Shown here in pieces: positions 50,265-57,411 of a stretch of 64,000 nucleotides of DNA. Position 1 is the stretch's first letter. Every line of letters begins with the position of its first letter. Under the pieces are notes generated by a model. That model was not told the origin of the DNA and ran no database searches. It saw only the letters and a program-made list of their open reading frames with translations. Source of the DNA: Curtobacterium sp. MCBA15_008 (GTDB lineage Bacteria > Actinomycetota > Actinomycetes > Actinomycetales > Microbacteriaceae); assembly GCF_001865065.1 (NCBI RefSeq), contig NZ_MJGN01000013.1, positions 1 to 64,000 on the forward strand, written 5' to 3'. Both the position numbers and the translations under genes were made by a program.

Positions 50265-50270
50265 CGGGGA

Positions 50271-50640
50271 CGCGAATGGGTCGGTGAGACGGTCGCGTCA
50301 CTCCCCCGGGAGTGCCGAGGAACGTCCGGGCTCCACAGAGCAGGGCGGTGGGTAACACCCACCCGGAGCAATCCGCGAGACAGTGCCACAGAAAGCAGAC
50401 CGCCGGCGGCGACGTCGGTAAGGGTGAAACGGTGGTGTAAGAGACCACCAGGGGTCCGGGTGACCGGATCCGCTCGGTAAACCTCGCCCGGAGCAAGGTC
50501 AGACAGAGGACGTCGAGGCTGCTCGCCGAGTCCTCGGGTAGACCGCTGGAGGCCGACGGCAACGTCGGTCCGAGAGAGATGGCCGTCACCGCCGCGCGAG
50601 CGGCGGGACAGAACCCGGCGTACGGCCGGCCCATTCGCAC
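50271..50640 (+). ncRNA. rnpB: RNase P RNA, bacterial type A
   Basis: About 370 bases. The conserved core is visible: GAGGAACGTCCGGGCTCC near 50318, CAGGGCGGTGGGTAAC, the GTAAGGGTGAAACGGTG segment, and AGAGAGATGGCCGTC plus ACAGAACCCGGCGTAC at the 3' side. The P1 helix forms between 50273-50284 and 50626-50637. The exact ends are inferred from P1. It matures the 5' ends of tRNAs. Confidence 0.95.
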
Positions 50641-50650
50641 CCACGTCACG

Positions 50651-50690
50651 GACAGGAGGCGCGGTGCCAGCTGGCACCGCGCCTCCTGTC
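50651..50690. terminator. Perfect 40-base palindrome after rnpB (dispersed family)
   Basis: The sequence 50651-50690 is its own reverse complement. It lies between rnpB (plus) and the coiled-coil gene (minus) and probably terminates both. The core is identical to the 22606 and 57353 copies. Confidence 0.8.
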
Positions 50691-50707
50691 ACGGGGTGTG
50701 GTCGCGT

Positions 50708-51442
50708 CTACAGCCCGGACTCCGCCGTGCGGACCAGGATCGCGTCGCTGTCGGGGCACAGCACCACGTCGTCGGGCGCCGCGCGCCGCACGGTCTGCAG
50801 GTCCGAGTTGGTGAGCGTCACGCCGGACGCGGTGGAGACCCCGCCCTGCAGGAGCGACGCGCCGAAGCCGTACCGCGCACGCTGCCGGTCGTAGAGCGCG
50901 AGGAGGTCCGCGGGCACCTTGGCCGCGACGCTCGCTCGGCTCTGCACGGCGGACTCGCGGTCGGCCTCGAGCCGGGCGATCTCGGCATCGCGCTCGGCGA
51001 CGAGTCCGGCGCGGGCGGATTCGACCTCGGCGAGCTGCGACTCGATGTCGCCGACACGGGCGCGGAAGACGTCGAGGTGCTCCATGACCTCGAGCTCGGC
51101 CGTCTCGAGGTCCCCGATGCGGCGCTGCAGCGACTCGAGCTCGCTCTGCAGGCCAGCGGCGTCCTTCGCGCTCGACACGTGCTGGAGCATGGTCGTGTCG
51201 CGTTCGACCCGCGCCTGCGCCGTCGACGTGTCGGACTCGAGGCGGGCGAGCTCGCGTTCGGCGTCCTCGACGTCGCCCGTCGCGGCGGCGAGTGATGCTC
51301 GGAGCCCGGAGGCCTTCGTGCTGAGCTCGGTGAGGCGGTCGCCCTTCTGCAGCGAGGTGATGCGGTGGGCGATCCGGGTGACGTCGTTGTCGAGACGCTG
51401 GACGTCGAGGAGGATGACCTGGTCCTCGGGTGCTGCCTTCAT
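50708..51442 (-). CDS. Coiled-coil protein of the C4-type zinc-ribbon (CT398-like) family, ribbon degenerate
   Basis: 244 residues. Two long helices (about 10-175) form the hairpin coiled coil of this family, followed by a small C-terminal domain. Homologues carry two CxxC pairs in that domain, usually ending CxxCGRILVR. Here the end reads APDDVVLCPDSDAILVRTAES with one Cys, and the first pair is absent (TASGVTLTNSDL). It should not bind zinc in the usual way. It starts 2 bases after the Nif3 stop, in the usual gene order. Function unknown. Confidence 0.88.
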   Translation of the reverse strand: MKAAPEDQVILLDVQRLDNDVTRIAHRITSLQKGDRLTELSTKASGLRASLAAATGDVEDAERELARLESDTSTAQARVERDTTMLQHVSSAKDAAGLQSELESLQRRIGDLETAELEVMEHLDVFRARVGDIESQLAEVESARAGLVAERDAEIARLEADRESAVQSRASVAAKVPADLLALYDRQRARYGFGASLLQGGVSTASGVTLTNSDLQTVRRAAPDDVVLCPDSDAILVRTAESGL

Positions 51443-51444
51443 GG

Positions 51445-52317
51445 TCAGGCTCCTTCTGTGGTGGGGACGGCGTCGTGCGACGCGGGGTCGGTGGTGGGCT
51501 CGGCCGCGGGCAGGACGGCGAAGTCCCACGGGTCGGTCCGGAGGTCGCTGACGGTGACCCGGACGCCGGCCGCACGACGGAGCTGTTCGGCAGCGACGTC
51601 GAGCCAGAGCCACTCGGTCGCCCAGTGCGACGTGTCGATCAGCGCCGGTCCGCCGCCGAGGAGCGCCTGCTCGCGGAACTCCGACGCGGGGTGGTGCCGC
51701 AGGTCGCTCGTGACGTAGACGTCGGCGCCCAGGACGGCCGGGTGCCGGAGGTAGGCGTCGCCCGCACCGGCGCAGAGGGCCACGGTGCGGATCGGCTGGT
51801 CGAAGTCGCCGGAGACGCGGACACCGGTGGCGGTGGGCGGCAGCAGGTCGACGAGTGCGCGGGCGAGGGTACCGAGGGTGGTCGGTTCGGCCAGGGACCC
51901 GACGCGTCCGATGCCGGTCGCCGGGTCGGAACCGGGGTCGAGCGGCCGCTGGTCGACCAGGCCGAGGCGGTCGGCGAGGACGGCCGAGGTGCCGGTGGTG
52001 ACGACGTCGGCGTTGGTGTGCGCCGCGACGAGGGCGGTGCCACCCCGGACCAGGGTGGTCAGGACGCTGCCCTTGTACGTCGACTCGGCGATGGTCGTGA
52101 TCCCGCGGAGGAGCAGGGGGTGGTGGGTCAGGAGCAGGTCGGCCCCGATCTCGACGGCTTCGCGCGCCGTCGCGGGCACGGCGTCGACCGCGAGGTGGAC
52201 GTGCTCGACGGCCTGGTCGGGATCACCCGCGACGAGGCCGACGGAGTCCCACGACTCGGCCCCTGCGGCGGGCCACAGGTCTTCGATCACGGCCTGGAGT
52301 TCGCGGAGCGTCGGCAT
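51445..52317 (-). CDS. Nif3-like dinuclear metal center protein
   Basis: 290 residues. It begins PTLRELQAVIEDLWP and contains AESWDSVGLVAGDP and the metal-binding LLLTHHPLLLRG, the signature of the Nif3/YbgI family that forms hexameric toroids. Members have been linked to GTP cyclohydrolase and to metal trafficking; the role in Actinobacteria is not settled. The ATG lies six bases after TAGACT. It runs into the coiled-coil gene, with which it forms an operon. Confidence 0.93.
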   Translation of the reverse strand: MPTLRELQAVIEDLWPAAGAESWDSVGLVAGDPDQAVEHVHLAVDAVPATAREAVEIGADLLLTHHPLLLRGITTIAESTYKGSVLTTLVRGGTALVAAHTNADVVTTGTSAVLADRLGLVDQRPLDPGSDPATGIGRVGSLAEPTTLGTLARALVDLLPPTATGVRVSGDFDQPIRTVALCAGAGDAYLRHPAVLGADVYVTSDLRHHPASEFREQALLGGGPALIDTSHWATEWLWLDVAAEQLRRAAGVRVTVSDLRTDPWDFAVLPAAEPTTDPASHDAVPTTEGA

Positions 52318-52323
52318 CCCGTC

Positions 52324-52329
52324 AGTCTA
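52324..52329 (-). promoter_or_regulatory. -10 box of the Nif3 gene
   Basis: Minus strand TAGACT ends 6 bases before the ATG at 52317. Confidence 0.5.
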
Positions 52330-52398
52330 CCGAGACCGACGCGTCCGGAGCGGCTCCTGTGGACGGAGCATGACCGGACCCGACCCTGTGGAGGGAGA

Positions 52399-53490
52399 TC
52401 AGCGACGACCGAACGCCTGCAGGATGCGGGCGACGAACCGCGACCACCAGCCGGGCGTCGGCTCGTCGGACGCCTCGGTCACGTCCGTCGGCTCGGGCGT
52501 CGCGGCCGGGACGGACACGGCCTCCGGCAGGACGACCGGCGTGCTCGCCGTCGTGCCGGTGTGCGCGGTGAGCGCCGCGGCGAACGCGGCACGGTCGATG
52601 ACCGTCGGCCCGGTGGCGGGCTGGATGAGCGGGGTGGGTCGCGTCGCCGCGGACACCGGGGAGACGACCGGGAGGGACAGCATCGGACGGACGGCTGCGT
52701 CGCGTTCCGGGGCGGTCGCCGTGCCGGGCGCGTCGATCGCGTCGACGACGTCGGTCACCTCGACCACGGTCGGCTCGACGAGCACCGGAGCTGCCGGGAC
52801 CGACTCGACCACGGCCGAGGACGCAGCCACGACCGGCGCCGGGGTAGGAGCGGGGGCCAGAGCCGGAGCGATCACCGCGACGGTGCCGGTGGCAGCGCGA
52901 CGGGCGGCGGCGCGGTCGCGACGGTCGGCCTCGACGGCAGCGTCGGCGAGCAGGTCGGCGAAGACGGTGTGCGCGAAGCCACGGGCGGCCTCGAGCTCGG
53001 GGTCGCTCAGGCCGGCGACGGTGGCCTCCCACGCGGCGAGGCGTGCGAGGTCCTCGTCGCGGCGGCGGACCTCGTCCTCGAGCAGGACGATGCGCTCGAT
53101 GGTCGTGCGGCCGGTGGACGCGGAGACCTCGACGGCCAGGTCCTCCAGCTGGAGGGCGAGGCGCTCGGGCGGTTCCGGGAACGCGGGCGCGCAGACCGCG
53201 GCGTGCCGGGCACGGTCGCGGGGCCGTCGGAACGCGGAGTCGTCGGGTGCGGGCACGGCGGCGTGCGGGGTCTCCGCGACGCGCTCGGGCGTCGAGTCGG
53301 GGACGGTCGGGGCGATCTCGACGGCGGCGTCCGACGCTGCGTCCGGTCGCTGCACGGGGCCGGTGACCGGCGGGACCACGAGGTCCGCCAGGTACGGGGC
53401 GCGCGTCGCCGGGGCGTCACGGAGCCACTCCTCGAGCTCGCGACCGAACGGGTCGACGAGGGGGGTGCGTGCACCGGACTGCGATTCCAT
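52399..53490 (-). CDS. Hypothetical protein, Ala/Pro/Val-rich, helical core
   Basis: 363 residues, no family recognised. The first 90 residues are acidic and disordered, the middle (about 105-195) has a heptad-like helical region with PPERLALQLEDLAVEV and RRRDEDLARLAAWEA, and residues 195-340 are low-complexity Ala/Val/Pro/Thr. The end WWSRFVARILQAFGRR looks like an amphipathic, membrane-seeking helix. The ATG lies six bases after TATCCT and has no Shine-Dalgarno. Monocistronic; function unknown. Confidence 0.7.
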   Translation of the reverse strand: MESQSGARTPLVDPFGRELEEWLRDAPATRAPYLADLVVPPVTGPVQRPDAASDAAVEIAPTVPDSTPERVAETPHAAVPAPDDSAFRRPRDRARHAAVCAPAFPEPPERLALQLEDLAVEVSASTGRTTIERIVLLEDEVRRRDEDLARLAAWEATVAGLSDPELEAARGFAHTVFADLLADAAVEADRRDRAAARRAATGTVAVIAPALAPAPTPAPVVAASSAVVESVPAAPVLVEPTVVEVTDVVDAIDAPGTATAPERDAAVRPMLSLPVVSPVSAATRPTPLIQPATGPTVIDRAAFAAALTAHTGTTASTPVVLPEAVSVPAATPEPTDVTEASDEPTPGWWSRFVARILQAFGRR

Positions 53491-53496
53491 GTTCGG

Positions 53497-53502
53497 AGGA
53501 TA
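53497..53502 (-). promoter_or_regulatory. -10 box of the hypothetical gene
   Basis: Minus strand TATCCT ends 6 bases before the ATG at 53490, in a locally AT-rich stretch. Confidence 0.5.
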
Positions 53503-53605
53503 AATATCGCAACGCTCATTTCCGCGGACATCCGCGGTGTGTCGCTGCAGTGCCTGCCATATCGCGTCGAACGTGAACGGCGTGTCGACGGCGGGCGCGG
53601 CCTCG

Positions 53606-54163
53606 TCAGAGCGAGCGCTCGAAGTCGTCGAGCAACGCCCGCCCCGCGACCCACTCCCCGATGCCGCTGTCGACGTTCACGTGACCGAGTGCACCGACCC
53701 GCAGGACACCCGATCCCAGGGTCGCCGCGAACCCGACGGCGCGGTCCACCGAGCAGTACGGGTCGTCGTCGCTGACCACCAGGCGGGTCGGCAGTCCGGA
53801 CCGTGCAGCGGGGGCGGTGAAGCCCGCGGCGGCGGCCGGGAAGCCCGGCGCGGCGGGGTCCGGCGGGGCGACGAGGAAGGCCCCGGCTGCCGCCGGACGG
53901 GAACCGTCCCGCAGCCAGTGCGCGACGGCCAGCACGCCGAGGCTGTGCGCGATGAGCACCGGAGGCTCGGCGCACACGGCGACGGCGCGGGAGATCGCGG
54001 CGACCCAGTCCCCCGGCTCGGGGTCGCTCCAGGATGCCGGTTCGATCCGGACGACCTCGTCGACGCCCGCCGCGTCCCGCTCGGCCTGCCAGCGGGACTG
54101 CCAGTGGTCGGGGCCGGAGTTCCAGATCCCGGGGACGATCACCCACGGTCGAGGTCTGCGCAC
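53606..54163 (-). CDS. RBBP9/YdeN family alpha/beta hydrolase
   Basis: 185 residues from GTG 54163, which lies six bases after a TACGCT box. It starts RRPRPWVIVPGIWNSGPDHWQSRW, has the nucleophile in LIAHSLGVLAVAHW and ends with the His of ALGHVNVDSGIGEW, giving the whole Ser-His-Asp triad. The family comprises small serine hydrolases of unclear substrate. Monocistronic, preceded by the AraC gene. Confidence 0.9.
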   Translation of the reverse strand: MRRPRPWVIVPGIWNSGPDHWQSRWQAERDAAGVDEVVRIEPASWSDPEPGDWVAAISRAVAVCAEPPVLIAHSLGVLAVAHWLRDGSRPAAAGAFLVAPPDPAAPGFPAAAAGFTAPAARSGLPTRLVVSDDDPYCSVDRAVGFAATLGSGVLRVGALGHVNVDSGIGEWVAGRALLDDFERSL

Positions 54164-54169
54164 CGTCGC

Positions 54170-54175
54170 AGCGTA
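54170..54175 (-). promoter_or_regulatory. -10 box of the RBBP9-like gene
   Basis: Minus strand TACGCT ends 6 bases before the GTG at 54163, and decides that start. Confidence 0.5.
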
Positions 54176-54201
54176 CTGGGCGGCACGACCCGGCCGCGGG
54201 G

Positions 54202-55176
54202 TCAGCTGTGCAGCGTGTCGCGCGGGTACTCGCCGAACCGGGCGGCGTAAGCGCCCGAGAACCGGCCGAGGTGCGCGAAGCCCCAGCGCATCGCGACCGC
54301 GGCGACGGTGAGTTCGCCCGGCGCGGCACGGCGGAGCTCCTCGCGCACCCGGTCGAGCCGGATGCCGCGGAGCATCGCGTTCGGTGCCGAGCCGACCTGC
54401 CGTTGGAAGGCCTGCTGGAGGCCGCGGATGCTCAGGCCCACGCGCTCGGCGACGTCGGTGGTCGAGATCGCCGTGTGCGCGTACGCGTGCATGTACTCGA
54501 CGGCCTCGCGCACGCGTCCAGTGGCGCCCTGCGGCAGGGTCACGTCCGGCCCGAGCACGGTGTGCGGGAACGTCCGCAGCAGTGCACGGGCGGTCTCCTG
54601 CGCGGTCTCGGCGAGCACGAGCGGTGAGACCGGCGCGGTCCCGAGCACCGTCGTCGCCGCGCGCTGCACCTGGGCGTTCCACCGGCGGAGGTCCTCCGGA
54701 CGCGGCGTCTGCGTGTGGTCGAACACCAGGGGCGCCGGCGCCGCGCCGTGCTCCTCGGCGGCGATGCCCTCGAGGTAGGTGCGCTCGAACTGCACGAGGC
54801 TCTGGCGGACGTCCTGCAGGTCGAAGGCGAAGGGTCGGCCGGTCGGGAACATCATCGGCGTGCCGGGTGCGAAGGCGACCTCGTCACGACCGCGGTCGAC
54901 GATCCCGCCACCGTCGGCGAGCCACATCACGACGTACTCGTCCCGCGCCTCGATCTCGCCCTCCATCCGGGCGTCGAAGCGCGTCGACCGGAACGACATC
55001 GTGTCGTCGCCGACCACGCGGAACCGGTAGCTGAAGGGGCGCTCGGTCGAACCGGCCCGGAACCCGGCGCCCTCGTAGGCGTCCTGGTACATCGCGATCG
55101 CCGCCTCGAGGTCGACCCCGGACGTCTCGAAGCGGATCCTGGGGTCGGGCTCGACGTTCATCGACTGGATCGTCAC
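54202..55176 (-). CDS. AraC family transcriptional regulator
   Basis: 324 residues. A sensor domain of about 180 residues is followed by two helix-turn-helix motifs near the C-terminus (ISTTDVAERVGLSIRGLQQAFQ and AVAMRWGFAHLGRFSGAYAARFG, in the parts AVAMRWGFAHLG / GRFSGAYAARFGEYP), typical of AraC/XylS. The target and effector are unknown; no operator is apparent. The start is GTG 55176, and ATG at 55161 (MNVEPD) is an alternative. No obvious promoter box. Confidence 0.9.
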   Translation of the reverse strand: MTIQSMNVEPDPRIRFETSGVDLEAAIAMYQDAYEGAGFRAGSTERPFSYRFRVVGDDTMSFRSTRFDARMEGEIEARDEYVVMWLADGGGIVDRGRDEVAFAPGTPMMFPTGRPFAFDLQDVRQSLVQFERTYLEGIAAEEHGAAPAPLVFDHTQTPRPEDLRRWNAQVQRAATTVLGTAPVSPLVLAETAQETARALLRTFPHTVLGPDVTLPQGATGRVREAVEYMHAYAHTAISTTDVAERVGLSIRGLQQAFQRQVGSAPNAMLRGIRLDRVREELRRAAPGELTVAAVAMRWGFAHLGRFSGAYAARFGEYPRDTLHS

Positions 55177-55227
55177 ACGCCAGCATCGGGCGACGCGCTT
55201 CGGACCGGCTGCTTTGCGGGTAACGGC

Positions 55228-55674
55228 TCAGTCGCTGCGGGATGCGGATGAAGCGACGGATCCTCCGCGGCCACGGCGGACGATCCACCGGTTCCGGTCG
55301 TCCACCCGTTCGTACCGCAGGTCGTCCACGACCATCTGCACGAGCGCCAGCCCGCGTCCGCTCTCGGCGAGGGCGTCCGGCAACTGCGCGGCCCGCGGGT
55401 CGACCGGGACGGGGACGCCGTCGTCCGTCAGCAGGGCCTCGACCGCGTCCTGGCCGACGTCGACCCGGAGCGAGCAGGCCACACCGGCCGCGCCGGCGCC
55501 GTGCTCGATGACGTTCGACGTGAGTTCGACGAGTGCGAGTTCGAGCGCCATCCGGTCCTCGGCGGAGAGGGTCGGCTCGGTCGCCCACACGGACGCCAGG
55601 AACGCGTGCACGGCCGTGACGTCGTCCGGCGGACACGCCAGGTCGAGGTTGTGCCCGCCCACCGCGGTGCTCAT
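55228..55674 (-). CDS. Anti-sigma-type ATP-binding protein (HATPase, RsbW-like)
   Basis: 148 residues. GHKL fold: N box in LALVELTSNVIEHGAG, G1 in LLTDDGVPV and G2 in SGRGLALVQMVVDDL. This is the switch-kinase type of small histidine kinase-like ATPase, which phosphorylates STAS antagonists and often binds a sigma factor. Its ATG overlaps the stop of the STAS gene by four bases, giving a co-expressed pair. No sigma factor gene is adjacent. Confidence 0.9.
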   Translation of the reverse strand: MSTAVGGHNLDLACPPDDVTAVHAFLASVWATEPTLSAEDRMALELALVELTSNVIEHGAGAAGVACSLRVDVGQDAVEALLTDDGVPVPVDPRAAQLPDALAESGRGLALVQMVVDDLRYERVDDRNRWIVRRGRGGSVASSASRSD

Positions 55675-56009
55675 CCCCAGTCGGTGACCGCGGCGTCCCC
55701 GTCGGGGTACGTGCGGAGGATCTTGTCCATGTTGGAGAGCTTCAGCACCATCTCGACCTGGTCGGAGGGTGCCGCGATGCGCAGGTCGCCCCCGGCCTGG
55801 CGAGCGGTCTTCAGGCAGCCGACGAGCGCGCCGAGGCCGGACGAGTCCATGAACTCGACCTTCGAGAGCTCGACCACCACGCGGGGACGGCCGCCGGTGA
55901 CCACCTGTGCCACGGTCTCGCGGAAGGTCGGTGCGGAGACCATGTTGAGCCGGCCGCTGCACTCCAGCACCGCGGCGTCGGCGGTGGCCTCGTGTACGAC
56001 GATGTCCAT
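55671..56009 (-). CDS. STAS domain anti-sigma factor antagonist
   Basis: 112 residues, a single STAS domain. The phosphorylation Ser is in VEFMDSSGLGALVGCL and LRIAAPSDQVEMVLKL is the usual second half. It should be switched by phosphorylation from the ATPase encoded immediately downstream. GAGGAGG lies 7 bases before the ATG. The pathway it controls is not visible here. Confidence 0.93.
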   Translation of the reverse strand: MDIVVHEATADAAVLECSGRLNMVSAPTFRETVAQVVTGGRPRVVVELSKVEFMDSSGLGALVGCLKTARQAGGDLRIAAPSDQVEMVLKLSNMDKILRTYPDGDAAVTDWG

Positions 56010-56050
56010 GTCGGTGCCTCCTCGGATCGGGACGGGGTGCACCATGCAAC

Positions 56051-57277
56051 CTACCGGGTCGACGACCCGGAAGACGTCCGACTCCGCCGAGTCGCGACGA
56101 GTTGCACGACCACGGCGGCCGCCATGAGCACCGCCATGACCGACCCCATCGCCGTCGCCGTCCCGCCGAGCGCCCCCGCGAGCGGTGTCCCGAGGCCGCC
56201 GAGCCCGAAGGTCAACCCGCCCTGCAGCGCCGCCGCCGTCCCCGGGTGGGCCGCGCCGACGTGCTGCGTCCGGGTCATCGCGGCCGGCAGCACGAATCCC
56301 CAGGCCGCCGTCACCACCGCGAGGGAGCACCAGACCGGCACGGGGCCGAGGCCGAGGAGCGCCGACGACAGGACCCCGACCGCACCGAGCATCCCGACGG
56401 CGAGTCCGAGGGACAGGAGCGCGTCCTCGGAGAACCGACCGACGACCCGCCGGAACACGAGCGTGGTCACGATCATCATCGACGCGTTCGTCGCGAAGAC
56501 GATCGTGTACATCCCCTCCGAGAAGTCGAACTGCGTCTGGAACACGAACGAGCTCGTGGCGATGTAGGCGAAGAACCCGATCGTCGAGAGCACGCCGGTG
56601 AGGACGTACGCGCGGAACCGCGGGATCGCCATCAGCTGACGGATCCGGCCCCAGTTCGCCCCGAAGCCGACGCCTCCGCGGCGCTCCCGTGGCAGCGTCT
56701 CGTGGAACCGCAGCACGACGGCGACGAAGAAGACCGCACCGAGGACCGCGAGTACCACGAACATCAGGCGCCAGGTGCCGATCGTCAGGACCGCTCCCCC
56801 GGCGAGCGGGGCCACGACGGGTCCGATCGCGTTGATCGCTGCGAGCGTGCCGAACACCTTCGCCATCCGCGGCCCGGTGATGACGTCGGACACCATGGCG
56901 CGGCCGGCCACGGCGCCGGCGGCTCCGGCGAGCCCCTGGAACACCCGTGCCACGACGAGGGTCACGACGTCCGGGGCGAGCGCGCACCCGACCGACGCGA
57001 GCGCGAACACCGCGGTGCCGACGAGCATGAGCGGACGACGACCGATGCCGTCGCTGACCGGCCCGGCCAGCAGCTGCCCGACGGCGAACGCGACGAGGAA
57101 CGCGGTCAGCGAGAGCTGCACGGCGCCGGGTGCGGTCCCGAGGTCACGGGCGATGGCGGGCAGCGCCGGGATGTACATGTCGGTCGCGAACGGCGAGACG
57201 CCGACGATGAGCGCGAGCGGCAGGATCGGGGGCAGCACGCCCGCGATCGTCGGGTTCGTGGTGCGCTCCGTCGTCAC
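56051..57277 (-). CDS. Bcr/CflA-type MFS drug efflux transporter
   Basis: 408 residues, about 12 membrane helices. The N-terminal FATDMYIPALPAIARDLG and the LLAGPVSDGIGRRPLML loop are typical of Bcr/CflA exporters. Start GTG 57277 is seven bases after a TAGCGT box; GTG 57286 would lie on that box. The transported drug or metabolite is not known. Confidence 0.9.
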   Translation of the reverse strand: MTTERTTNPTIAGVLPPILPLALIVGVSPFATDMYIPALPAIARDLGTAPGAVQLSLTAFLVAFAVGQLLAGPVSDGIGRRPLMLVGTAVFALASVGCALAPDVVTLVVARVFQGLAGAAGAVAGRAMVSDVITGPRMAKVFGTLAAINAIGPVVAPLAGGAVLTIGTWRLMFVVLAVLGAVFFVAVVLRFHETLPRERRGGVGFGANWGRIRQLMAIPRFRAYVLTGVLSTIGFFAYIATSSFVFQTQFDFSEGMYTIVFATNASMMIVTTLVFRRVVGRFSEDALLSLGLAVGMLGAVGVLSSALLGLGPVPVWCSLAVVTAAWGFVLPAAMTRTQHVGAAHPGTAAALQGGLTFGLGGLGTPLAGALGGTATAMGSVMAVLMAAAVVVQLVATRRSRTSSGSSTR

Positions 57278-57284
57278 CCCGGCC

Positions 57285-57290
57285 ACGCTA
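57285..57290 (-). promoter_or_regulatory. -10 box of the Bcr/CflA gene
   Basis: Minus strand TAGCGT ends 7 bases before GTG 57277 and overlaps the alternative GTG at 57286, favouring the later start. Confidence 0.45.
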
Positions 57291-57352
57291 CGCCTGGCCG
57301 AATCGATTCGACAAGGCCGAGCCGGTCTGTGGACACGACCACAGACGGACTG

Positions 57353-57382
57353 GAGGCGCGGTGCCAGCTGGCACCGCGCCTC
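57353..57382. terminator. Perfect 30-base palindrome after ppc (dispersed family)
   Basis: GAGGCGCGGTGCCAG followed by its reverse complement, with imperfect flanks (GGACTG / CCGTCC). It lies 30 bases beyond the ppc stop on the minus strand. Confidence 0.75.
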
Positions 57383-57411
57383 CCGTCCGCCCGTGGGTCG
57401 GAACCGACAGA

